Positions 47,819 through 57,766 of a stretch of 64,000 nucleotides of DNA are shown in pieces. Position 1 is the stretch's first letter. Each line of letters begins with the position of its first letter. Both the position numbers and the translations under genes were made by a program. This DNA comes from Misgurnus anguillicaudatus (Eukaryota > Chordata > Actinopteri > Cypriniformes > Cobitidae): contig NC_073339.2 in NCBI RefSeq assembly GCF_027580225.2, positions 44,952,501 through 45,016,500 of the forward strand. Reading direction: 5' to 3'. The notes below the pieces were generated by a model, which was not told the DNA's origin, searched no databases, and saw only the letters and a program-made list of their open reading frames with translations.

Positions 47819-48717
47819 GGGTGATTCTCACGAAAACTTGGTTTTAAAAATGTCATGTAAAAATTGCTTAAATTTACTTTTTTCCCACCAGACATTGAAA
47901 AACAAAGTCTGGAGTAAATGGGAACATTAATTTAAAAACTTCTACTTATCATTTAACACTTTTTGTAACATAATTAAAAAAATTAGTCCTAAAAAATCTC
48001 ATTACCGCAACAGTCAGAAAACATCAACACTGACATATTTTCAAAATGACATGACAAACCTGAAAGAACATAATTTGGAGATTCTGCACATGCATTTAAA
48101 ATCAAAGTATTATCCTTCTATTAATTAAATTAACATTTAATAACATCTGTTGCGGTAATGATAATCAAAATGTCGTGTAAGCATTCTGACAAGACAATAT
48201 TTCAAATTAACTGTAAAAAAATGATCTTACCTGGTAGCCATCTTGAAGTAACTGGTCCATGTCTTGGTCACTCAAAATCAAACTTTATTAAAATTCTGTA
48301 TGTGTGCTTAAACTGTTCTCAAAAAGTGTTGCGGAGGATGAGAACATCAGGCATGGACACATAATTTTCCTAATTTTTCTTCATTATTATTATAAATGAA
48401 TATTCAGTAAATATTTTTTCTGTCATCTAAAGTAGTCTAGCAAAACATCCTTTTTTTAATAATATTTTTGTGTTAATTTGATTAAATTACAACATAACGC
48501 ATGTTCAAACACAGCCGGACACATTGCGGTAATGAGAATTTCAGTAGAAAATGAGATAAAATTTCCAATTATAAATTCTTATGTTGAAATCACACATTGT
48601 GCAAGATAGAACACAGTATTGTGTTAATTCTGATGCTTTTTAATGTTACTATATTACACATTTTAAAGCTAAAATCATTAGTGCCGTGGTGTTTCAATGG
48701 TTTCGTGAGAATCACCC
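47819..48717. mobile_element. Element with GGGTGATTCTCACGAAA ends, 899 bp
   Basis: Perfect inverted ends GGGTGATTCTCACGAAA and TTTCGTGAGAATCACCC, with AGCT immediately outside both (47815-47818, 48718-48721). The interior repeats the word TTGCGGTAATGA near 48150 and 48525. No transposase frame; superfamily undetermined. Confidence 0.8.
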
Positions 48718-48734
48718 AGCTGTTGTGTTCACAC

Positions 48735-49195
48735 AATAGACTGTAAAAAATATGGACGTAGTGTCCGTGACGTCACCCGTAGGTTTGTCAAAAGCTTTTT
48801 TTAAATCAATAGTTTGCGTGGGCCTGCGATGCCATCTTTGCATCGCGTCACTCGCAGATAACCAAATATGGGTAAAGAGGCGGGACATGGGTGAAGCTGA
48901 AATGGCTGGTTGCTGAAACCATGCCCGCCTAGCTCGACGGTATGACAGCAGTGGCACTTCACCCGTCACTCAAGTTGCCACTCCCTTCATTATCCAGAAC
49001 TTTAAGGCGTAATATAATTTAAACGGATGAGTTACTAAAAAATGTTATCCCCTCACAGTTGTCATAAAGAGCAAATTTACCTATATAGCCCATAAACACT
49101 TTTTTACCAGGATGTACACACATTTATTGTATATATTATTTACTGCTGTAAAGTTGGGCATTTTAACATGGGGTGGGTATTTGGGAATAGCCGTT
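48735..49195 (+). repeat. Abundant interspersed repeat (ATAGACTGTAAAAAATATGG type)
   Basis: Words ATATGGACGTAGTGTCCGTG, AACCAAATATGGGTAAAGAG, CCCGCCTAGCTCGAC and TTAACATGGGGTGGGTATTT mark a repeat very common in zebrafish-type genomes. Ends are imprecise. It abuts the preceding element. Confidence 0.6.
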
Positions 49196-49465
49196 TAAGT
49201 CACTCTTGTGTTGGCCCTCGGGATTGAGATCCGAAGGTTTCCCACACACTGCCAACAAACATGTATGTCTAAACACATTGTAAAAGTGGATTTTGTATAA
49301 TATGTGCCATTTAAAAGATAAATAATTGGTTCTTTTTTTTGTTTGGTTGGGGGCCCAAAACGAATTCTTCTATGGTATTGCTTCGAAGAACCTTTCTTAG
49401 CACAATTATTTTTAAGGGTTTACAAATGTTTGTCTATAGTCTACAAATACATTATTTGACCTCAG

Positions 49466-49639
49466 GTCACTTTTATAAACCTTGACCACCCAGAGAATCT
49501 CATTGGCACGTACAGCTTGCTTTGTGAAATGCACAGTTTTCCCTCCATCTTGGGGAATGTTGTGTTCACCGATTCCAATGCCATCACAGTCAACACCTGG
49601 CTCCCTGGAGAGCGCGCTGTCTGGGAAATTGAGCGCTAA
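49466..49639 (+). CDS. Candidate 3'-terminal exon, product unknown
   Basis: After an acceptor-like TTATTTGACCTCAG (to 49465) a frame of 57 codons runs to TAA at 49637-49639. The predicted residues look like a folded domain rather than chance: they start VTFINLDHPENLIGTY, include the CEMH and FTDSN words and end TWLPGERAVWEIER. The interval is GC-richer than its AT-rich surroundings and does not recur in the window. AATAAA at about 50128-50133 could serve as the polyadenylation signal. I could not find upstream exons in the window or name the family; the minus strand is also open here, which weakens the case. It may be a lone exon of a gene with long introns, or conserved non-coding DNA. Confidence 0.3.
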   Translation, partial: VTFINLDHPENLIGTYSLLCEMHSFPSILGNVVFTDSNAITVNTWLPGERAVWEIER

Positions 49640-50298
49640 AGATTGCACACAGCTGACCCCAATTTACAGTCTTGGTGTTTGTATACACCGTTCGGCTGGG
49701 CCTTAGCTCGGTGGTCTCTGCTTCAATTATGAGATGAAAAATGACAGAAAAGTTTGACAAGTTTGTCTTCACGCTAAATAGAAATGTAGTCGCTGGGGTA
49801 AATACGCTAGGAATGAATTGGATCTGTTGGAAATGTTATTCGCAGGAGCTGTCTGTGTTGTTTTAGCACACAATTCACTAAAGGAAATGTAATGGCGTAA
49901 ATCACCCAAAAAGTTGCAGCTGTATGCATAATATTATTTGCAAATTGCATTGAGAAAATTGGACGCAAGCCACATACATTATACACACGAAAGCCATTGC
50001 GTTATATCGCAAAATATCAACACAAGTGGCATTTATTTTACGGCGTGTAGTGCAAATAGTGTCCTGTGTATGCAAATGCTATTTATACTAGCTCCGCCCA
50101 CAAATGTCTGGTTGGACCACTAGTTTAATAAAGTAACTAAAAACCAAATGTCTTCAGTGGGGTTGGCAGTAGTTACAAGGAACGTAGAAAGCGATTATCC
50201 CTGATTTAAACCCACCTTTTACCAAACTTGCTTTTATTGCTTCCATCACGCAGATCAAAAAGGCATTTATTTATAATAAAAATGTAATTACAAAACTA
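49640..50298. other. Unassigned spacer (possible 3' UTR of the preceding candidate exon)
   Basis: No repeat seen. It contains the AATAAA noted above. Confidence 0.35.
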
Positions 50299-50300
50299 GT

Positions 50301-50662
50301 GCTGGGCAAAGATTAATCGCGATTAATCGCATACCAAATAAAAGTGAATTTTTGCCTAATATGTGTGTGTGTGTGTACTGTGTGTTATTATTATGTATAT
50401 TTAAACACACACACATACATATATACATTTCAGAAAATTGTTATTTATATGTCCATTTTTATTGTTATTATTTTATAATTATTAATATAGTATAAAAAGA
50501 AATCAATAAATATATATACACATGTAAATGTTTCTTAAATACATACATGAATGAATGTGTGTGTATTTATATATACATAATAATTACAAACAGCACACAC
50601 TTGGATATTATGCTAAAAATCACTTTTATTTTGTATGCGATTAATCGCGATTAATCTTTGAT
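50301..50662. mobile_element. Palindromic MITE with GATTAATCGCGATTAATCGC ends
   Basis: The left GATTAATCGCGATTAATCGC with ATACCAAATAAAAGTGA and the right TCACTTTTATTTTGTAT with GCGATTAATCGCGATTAATC form inverted repeats of about 40 bp. The centre holds (GT)n and (AC)n tracts. Related at the ends to 3869-4375. Confidence 0.8.
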
Positions 50663-50809
50663 ATATTTATATTGCACCTGGACTAAAAATAGTTTTTTAG
50701 ACGTAATGTTTTGCGTTGAAATACGTTGTTTAAATGTTTTGTCTGGTTGTAGAAACAACATATAATAATGACATGGCTTCATCTTTGATTCCTACTGTTT
50801 ATAACTTAA

Positions 50810-51136
50810 AGCAACACTAAAGAGTTTTTGCTCTTTGCTCCCCCTACAGGTTAGAAGCGGAATTGTCCATTACCACTGTCGTAAATAATTTAGCCTACTG
50901 CAGCAAAGCTGGCTCTGATTGGATTGTAGGTCTGCCGTAAAGCAAGTTTTTGTATTTTTCAATTGAACTACAGGACCGCGACCCAACGGTTGGAAACTTC
51001 TTTAGTGAATTTTTTTGCAGATAGAGGGCTGCAAAGCGAATGTGAAAGTGCCGTTCACCCTGTTTCTAGTGAATGAAAAACTGAAACTTTTTTGGAAACG
51101 TTATTTTAAGGTAAAAAAAAAACTCTTTAGTGTTGC
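50810..51136. mobile_element. TTAA-flanked MITE, AGCAACAC family, copy 2
   Basis: TTAA at 50806-50809 and 51137-51140. Same length and sequence type as 37670-37996 with scattered substitutions. Confidence 0.85.
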
Positions 51137-51140
51137 TTAA

Positions 51141-52603
51141 GCATTGTTTTTATTTACAAATGTACTTTTAAATTGTTTAGCTCTCATTTCTAGGTTTGAT
51201 ATCTAATCATACTGTTAAAAGCTGCTGTCTGTAATTTCAGACAAATACAAACCAAATTCTCAGAAGTTTAAGCAAAAACATTTCACTGAATGCTGAGTCA
51301 AAATGTCAGACCACTCATGCGGGACAGAGATGCCAAGCCATGTGGTTTACTTACAGTCTGTCTGTGCCTATTAGACTGAGATAGGACAAAGTGTTTCAGG
51401 TGACATTTTTTAAAAGAATAAAGACAAAATCTGCATCATTAAAACGAAATAGGACAACACAACGACTGCAGTTAGCCATGCCGTGCCTCACTAAACATGA
51501 ATCACCTGTGTTCCCAAAAACATGCTGAGCAAACAGCATGCCGGGGTGTCAGACAAACCGGGTTAAACTCGCCCTCCGCCACACAGCTGGTAAGCATTTT
51601 CAACAAAAGTTCACGCGGGCAGGTGTCTTTGTGCTCTACAGGCGCGCCACTGTGCCCGTTTGTGCCTGCTTCCACCTGCCAGCGTCCTGATTGATAACTC
51701 ACCTTAGTCGAGTGGTACCCACTCAGCTGAAGGTACCGCTCTCTGACACGAACCGAAGGGCGCTGTAACCTCCAGTGTCAAGAGAGGGGTGAATTGACAT
51801 GACCTTCACATCCGCCTAATATTCCAGACAAATTATGCTTTTAAAAGCTGCCAGGGTACAGCGGGGGCTCAGTGTAAACCCTAAGCTGTGATGAATAGAA
51901 TCATCCATCTTCTGTCAGATTGAAATATGCAGTTGTGTGCGCTGCGTCCTAACCAGGCACGCTGTGACAACTTTCAATTGTAATTTTTCGGTCCACGTTC
52001 TAAGTGAAATGCAGTGTAAATCAGACGAATCGTGGCCGATCGGAGCGTTTGATATACAGCTAGTGGTGCAGACATTTCAGACCAATAGGATTTTACTACA
52101 GTATAAGTTGAAAAACGTTTCGTATGTACTGCTACACTCTCTATGAAAAACATAATAGAAAAGGCAGTATACAATTCATACATGACAATATCTAGATAGT
52201 TAACTAACATTCCTTTGAAGTTATGTTGGTAATGTTTACTAAAAAGTGAAATATTATCAATTTTTACACATTTTGCGCATGACGCAATATATATCATCAG
52301 AAGAGTGCGCGTATCGCACATCATCGCATTTTTTGAAACCTCACATATATTGTACGCATAGGTCGTGCATTCGCCTAAAGGACAATGTAGTAAGCAGCCA
52401 GGGAGATGCGTCGCATTTTGTCGCAATGTGCATGCTTCGAACATTTGTGTACACAGTCAAGTCAAATAAATTATACGTTGCAAGTGCGTTAAACCGTGCA
52501 TGCACGTTCGCATACATGTAATACTCCAAGCTTAAGTATCATGTCTGGTTAGGACATTAAATAAAAATTATATAAGCAATGTGCAAATTATTGCAAAATA
52601 ATT
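51141..52603. other. Unassigned 1.5-kb spacer
   Basis: A GC-richer part near 51490-51790 has open frames on both strands and a donor-like CAGCTG/GTAAGC at about 51590, but no acceptor or product I can support. Confidence 0.4.
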
Positions 52604-53115
52604 TTAACTCATTCCCCGCCAGGCATTTCTTGAAAAGTTGCCCGGCAAAGTTGATTTTCACAAAAGTTGCCTTCCAGGAAATTTTTCTTCTAAAAAGATA
52701 TAAACATTATATATATTTGTATGTTTATATCCTTTTAGAAGAAAAATAAAGATATAAGAAATATCATATAAAAGATCAGACACTCAAAAATCAAACAAAA
52801 CATGAAAAAAGTCATCCTATCTATATTTTTTTCTCTGCTTATAAACTCTTAAATATGGGTATTTTCCATAAAATATTTTTTTGCAAAAAGCTGAAATAAG
52901 TGCATTTTTGTGAAGGAATTTTGTTAGAGATCAGATTTAGAACGATTATCAAAACATACACAGAGTTTAAAATTACTAAATAATTTTTTTTATAAATTGG
53001 GTAAGTCCGCCATCTAGTGGATAATCACTGTATTACAGATTAACATAAAACCTCATCAGGAACACGTTTCTATGCAAATGTTTTCTCTTAATTGACGAGA
53101 TAACTCAAGAGTTAG
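52604..53115 (+). mobile_element. CATTCCCCGCC...TTGACGAGATAAC repeat
   Basis: Starts TTAACTCATTCCCCGCC and ends TTGACGAGATAACTC. It includes the small inverted pair CTTCTAAAAAGATATAAAC and TTTATATCCTTTTAGAAG. Family shared with 34198, 44392 and 61282-62640. Confidence 0.7.
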
Positions 53116-53119
53116 TTAA

Positions 53120-53397
53120 AGGAACAGTATGTAGGATTGTGGCCAAAACTGGTATTGCAATCACAAAACTTGTGGCTAAAACTGGTACTGCAATCACACA
53201 ACTGGTGGCCAATACACAAAATGACAACATAAACATCAGTTGAGGGCTGCAACTCCATTTTTTAAATGACAATATCCTGGCCAGATCACTGTTTTCAGTG
53301 ATATAAGTATTTGAAATGAAAATGATTTCTTAAAGTCTAGTAACATATCAGGGCCATTTTATGATTAATTAATATAATTTTCTTACATACTGTTCCT
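53120..53397 (-). mobile_element. TTAA-flanked MITE, AGGAACAGTATGTA family, copy 2
   Basis: Intact TTAA on both sides (53116-53119, 53398-53401) and inverted ends AGGAACAGTATGTA/TACATACTGTTCCT. The reverse of 16953-17224. Confidence 0.88.
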
Positions 53398-53428
53398 TTA
53401 AGTATATGTAATTTAATCTAAACCTGTA

Positions 53429-53902
53429 CACTGCAAAAAATGATTTTCAAGAAAAAAAAAATTAGTATTTTTTTCTTGTTTTCAGTTAAAAATATCTAAA
53501 AATTCTTAAATTAAGATGCTTTTTCTTGATGAGCAAAACGACCCAAGAAAATAAGTCTAGTTTTTAGACCAAAAATATCAAATTTAAGTGATTTTGTGCA
53601 TAATACGAGCAAAAAATAAATAAATAAATCTGCAAATGGGGTAAGCTAATTTTTCTTGAATTTTTCTTGAATTTAGTGTTTAAGAACAATTTTCAAGATT
53701 TTTTTGCTTACCCCATTGGCAGATTTTTTGCTTGTTTTATGCACAAAATTTTATATTTTTGGTCTAAAAACTTGACTTATTTTCTTGGGTCATTTTGCTC
53801 ATCAAGAAAAAGCATTTTCATTTAAGAATTTTTCGATATTTTTACTGAAAACAAGACAAAAATATTTTTTTTTCTTGAAAATCTTTTTTTTTTTTTTCAG
53901 TG
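53429..53902. mobile_element. Fold-back MITE with CACTGCAAAAAA ends, copy 2
   Basis: TA on both sides (53427-53428, 53903-53904), ends CACTGCAAAAAATGATTTTC and its inverse ending TTTTTTTTCAGTG, and arms that pair across most of the length. The TA target suggests a Tc1/mariner-type source. Confidence 0.85.
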
Positions 53903-53904
53903 TA

Positions 53905-54416
53905 GCTCAGTTAAAACACCAAAACTTGTGTACCTTCTTGTGCCTTTTTATGAAAGTATATAATTGTTGGATGTATTTCTATCTGTTGCAGATGAATGAA
54001 AAACTGTTGATATGTAGATTGTTTTATATAGCCGATAAGCTCTGGGCAAAGTAGTCTTTCACGAGCTGTTTGACTCAAGAGCGTGAAACCGCATATAAAC
54101 ATGCACACGATATACATAGCACACATAATTGATTGCTGAAGGGTCTGTTTAGGAGCCCAGACAAGCTAAGCAAAAATAGAGCATCTACATTTGGGTTAAT
54201 AAAGCATGCCGACAAGCAACTTTGGATTCGGCCGGAGGGGAAGAGAAAACCCAGGAGCGAGAGAGACCGAGAAAACCAATGTGGGTGCATTGCACAAACC
54301 TGTCAGGAATATACCTGGCTCATATTTCATCCTAAAAATAAAAGACAATAAAAAGGATATTTTGATAACATTTATATATAAAATGTTGAGACAGTTCATT
54401 TGCAAAATCCAACACT
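53905..54416. other. Unassigned spacer
   Basis: Overlapping open frames on both strands over 54130-54400, no recognised product. Confidence 0.4.
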
Positions 54417-54588
54417 ATCTCATGGCAATTCATACGTATTTTACAAGGTGGCTTATTTGTACAACCACATTTGTACATTTTTGGGGTTAGCGGTGGGGTT
54501 TCGTTATTGTTTTTTATGATAATCATATGTTTCCGCACCATTTTGCACTAGCCAGCTCGTAAAATATGTATAAAATTTTCATGAGATC
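54417..54588. mobile_element. MITE with ATCTCATGGCAATTC ends
   Basis: Left ATCTCATGGCAATTCATACG with TATTTTACAAGGTGGC and right GCCAGCTCGTAAAATATG with TTTTCATGAGAT are inverted repeats. Centre GGGGTTAGCGGTGGGG. About 170 bp, non-coding. Confidence 0.7.
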
Positions 54589-54609
54589 CAGCTGGCGAAA
54601 CCAGTGTCC

Positions 54610-54757
54610 GTGCATGTAGCTCAATTGGTATAACATTGCATTAAAAGGCTAAACATAATGGGATCGATCCCCAGAGAAAATATATACAAATAAATAAACC
54701 TTGTAATGCAGAGCGTGTTGCTTTGGATTTAAGCATCTGCCAATTGCACAAATATAA
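54610..54757 (+). mobile_element. tRNA-derived SINE
   Basis: A-box TAGCTCAATTGG (54617-54628), B-box GGATCGATCCC (54661-54671), then CCAGAGAAAATATATAC and the tail words CTTGTAATGCAGAGC, TTGCTTTGGATTTAAGC and ATCTGCCAATTGCAC. The tRNA part is degraded in the anticodon arm (AAAAGGCTAAAC), so it is not a tRNA gene. Confidence 0.8.
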
Positions 54758-55594
54758 AAAGTGTATTTCTTTATTTTTCTTTTTTGCCCTGCCTGTTTTC
54801 TGTGTTAACAGACAAGTTGGATTTATTGGCTGCCAGTCTAATTCAATTGTTACTCATTTGTCTAGTTGGTAGACATACTGTTTTGAATGTTAATCTGCAA
54901 GGCTCTCCTAAATTTACCTTATTCTAGCTCTTTTTGTGGCTGGCAGCACAAAGGACAATTTAATGTATAACATGTTTATGTTTCCCCCCACTTATGCGCC
55001 TTTTATTTGCCGAGTATTGATTTGATTCTGGCTAGCCTGACTGCTCCCAGTGTCTGAACTAAACTGCTTTGGGAACTTCAATAACTCGTTTAGACAGCAG
55101 TTATTTGCCGTTACTTCTACAGCAAAACGGCTTGCATTTAACTCTACCTTTAACCACGTGCCTTCACTAGAATTTTTATTTGTATTCAATCATATATATA
55201 AAAAAAGAATGTAGGAGCTAAATAAAAGAAACCTTGTTTTTATTGTTAGTATTTTGTTTTTATTACACAGCAGATATGCCAACCTGCAATATTCATTTGG
55301 AAATGTTAGCACATTTGCATGGTTCAAATTTTCCCAATGAAATGACACGAATCCATTTCACTTCCACAAAGTGACAAATTCCTGCGCGAATGTGAGAAAA
55401 ATGCAGTGTGGCACTTTATTTAATAAGACTCCAGAATAAGTGTGAAAGAAAATGAATGATTGTATAGCAAACTTATTAAACTGTATTTATGTAGTTGTAA
55501 ATGAATAATAAGAGCTCTGTATGTGGTAATGACGTTTGTTACCTCCTTCTTATGTAAACCTTGTGCATGTAAAAGACCGCTGGAAAACAGACCA
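54758..55594. other. Unassigned spacer
   Basis: No gene or readable repeat. Confidence 0.4.
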
Positions 55595-56115
55595 ATCTAA
55601 AGATAACACCAACTGTGACGTTACAGAAGAGATGTACACCCCCAACATTCAATTTAATACAATGTTGTTATTAAAAACAAAGTTGTGTCTGTTGCTGAGT
55701 TAGCGCTATATGCTAGTTAATGCTATATGCTAGCGTTTAGGCTGAAAGGTCCATACTTCAAAAAACACAAACTTAACACTCAGAAATGTCTATTAACAAT
55801 CTCCAAACGATTAATTATTGCCCAAATTCTGTATCTTTATCTGATACAGGCTCGAACATAAGATCTGTTTACATAGACACAGAGCTACTGAAGGAGCTGC
55901 TCTGAGAAACAACCAATCAGAGCAGAGCTTAACATTATTATTTATGACCCTTTCAAAAAAGGTAATAATAGACCATTTCATTCCACAGGCAAATCCTAGG
56001 GTTGTAAATGGACATGTAAAACTGTCTCTAGATAATATTTCTACCTAACACTGCAACATACCTTCAATGTAGATATCAGAGAACAATTTAACATATTATT
56101 TTCATGCATTTTTGG
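55595..56115. repeat. Interspersed repeat (GAAACAACCAATCAGAGCAG type)
   Basis: GCGCTATATGCTAGTTAATG, GCTCTGAGAAACAACCAATC and GATATCAGAGAACAATTTAA belong to a repeat I recognise from zebrafish-type genomes. Ends not determined. Confidence 0.5.
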
Positions 56116-57052
56116 CACCTTTACATGAAATTAACTTAAAACTAAATTAAAAGTTTAGCAAACACTGTCCCTAGCATCACTTTTCTGATTTAGTTAATCA
56201 CCGCTGGATGTGGTTAACAGCACGTGTGTTGAATCAGTAGGAATTAAGCTATTTCAGACAACTGGTTGTGTCTGAAATAGTTCCCTATTAAGAGCTCCTG
56301 TGGTTGACTTCACGCAGTTTTACTCAAGGACATCGCTATAGCGACTGTATGGTATTGGTAGTGGTTGAACAATTATTTACTATCAAACTGTTTAGACCTT
56401 ACTATAATGGGCAGCTGCCATAAATGTTGCATAAGAGTTTATATGTGTAATAGTAACCCTAAAATTATATTAAAGGGTGTAAAATATGTAACATATTATA
56501 TATATATATACACTGAAAAAAAAAATCCTTTCAATTTACGTAATTTTAATGTGTACATCGGTCCCACATGATCCGATTGTTTAAAACCAAAATAATTTTC
56601 CTCAATTAATTTTTATGTGTCAGACCAAAACATTTTAATTATTTTAAGTAGTCTAATAGAAATATGTTGACTCAAAGTGATATTTCTCTTTACTATAACA
56701 CATTTATTTTGTAATGTTTAAGTAATTTTATTATGTAAGGGGACTAGATTTTCATCTCTAATTCCAACATGCTTTTTTAATGCTTATATTATGGGATTAT
56801 GTAACTCTAAAGCAATTTCATTATGTCTCTGGCACCAGAATAATCACTCATAATTATCCAAATGTTATTTATTTTTTTTAAATACAAAATACATTTGCAT
56901 TGGCATAAAAAGCAAAGAGTTTTGTACAAATGTTTAGTGATATTGAGGCAAACCACTGCTTTCAGATCATCAATTCATTTAAATCACTACACATTAATTC
57001 AATAACAGTCATTAACTATTACAACAATCAGCACATGCAGTACATACATAAA
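56116..57052. other. Unassigned AT-rich spacer
   Basis: A CACTGAAAAAAAAAATCC word at 56511 may be the end of a worn MITE. TTTATT at 56867-56872 would give a minus-strand AATAAA for the candidate gene upstream. Nothing else supported. Confidence 0.4.
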
Positions 57053-57237
57053 GGGGCAATTTCCCAAACAGGTTGTAGATTAATCCATGAATAGGCCCTA
57101 GTTATATTAGGATATTTTTACAAAAATAAAGTTTACAAACAAACCTACCTTACAAAAACAACACTGGAGTACATCTTTAGACAAAACAATGGCACTGATA
57201 TATGGCATTGCAAAAGTCTGGGACTAGGAAAAGCCCC
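57053..57237 (+). mobile_element. GGGGC-ended interspersed repeat, copy 2
   Basis: Starts GGGGCAATTTCCCAAACAGG, ends GGACTAGGAAAAGCCCC; includes TACAAAAACAACACTGGAG. A relative of 44178-44383. If the candidate gene's 3' UTR reaches this far, the repeat lies inside it. Confidence 0.55.
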
Positions 57238-57766
57238 ATCTGTGTAACTGACCCAAATGTTTAAAATAGTTACTATCACAGTAGATTTAAAAGTGCTAAA
57301 GCAAAAACACTGCAGTCCAAAGAGACATGCAAAACAGTAAGTACTATTATTTTTTAAATGGATTTACAAACTGGAAAATATCACTCCTTCAGAAAGTCAG
57401 AGCTACAGAATTTATAAACTGTTAATCAAAGATTCAACAAAAACAAAATACAACAACCATTTCCAAAATCGACTCTGAGCAGCAAACTGTTAATGCATTA
57501 ATAAGATAAAACACTTAAAACAGATAAAAAAGTCCAAAATGAGCAGCACAGTCTTTCTGATCCTTTCACTGAAAGAAACTGTTCGTTAAAGTTACTCTCA
57601 ATGCAGTTTGGATTTCCTCAAAAATAAAGCGGAGATCAGGTTTAAGGCATACATCAGCTCAAACACGATGTTGCAACACCTTCATGGCTTCCAGGACTAT
57701 ACAAAGATGCTCTTCTTCATCACAAGAGCATGTTGTTTGAGAGCACAAATCCCAACATTGGTGTCT

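Noticed and set aside
48158..48364. 68-residue frame inside the GGGTGATTCTCACGAAA element
   Set aside because: No DDE or DNA-binding motif; the element is non-autonomous.
51497..51702. Opposed open frames with a donor-like CAGCTG/GTAAGC
   Set aside because: Both strands are open because of local GC content; no acceptor or family.
54610..54690. tRNA gene
   Set aside because: A and B boxes are present but the anticodon arm is destroyed and a SINE tail follows, so it is a retroposon.
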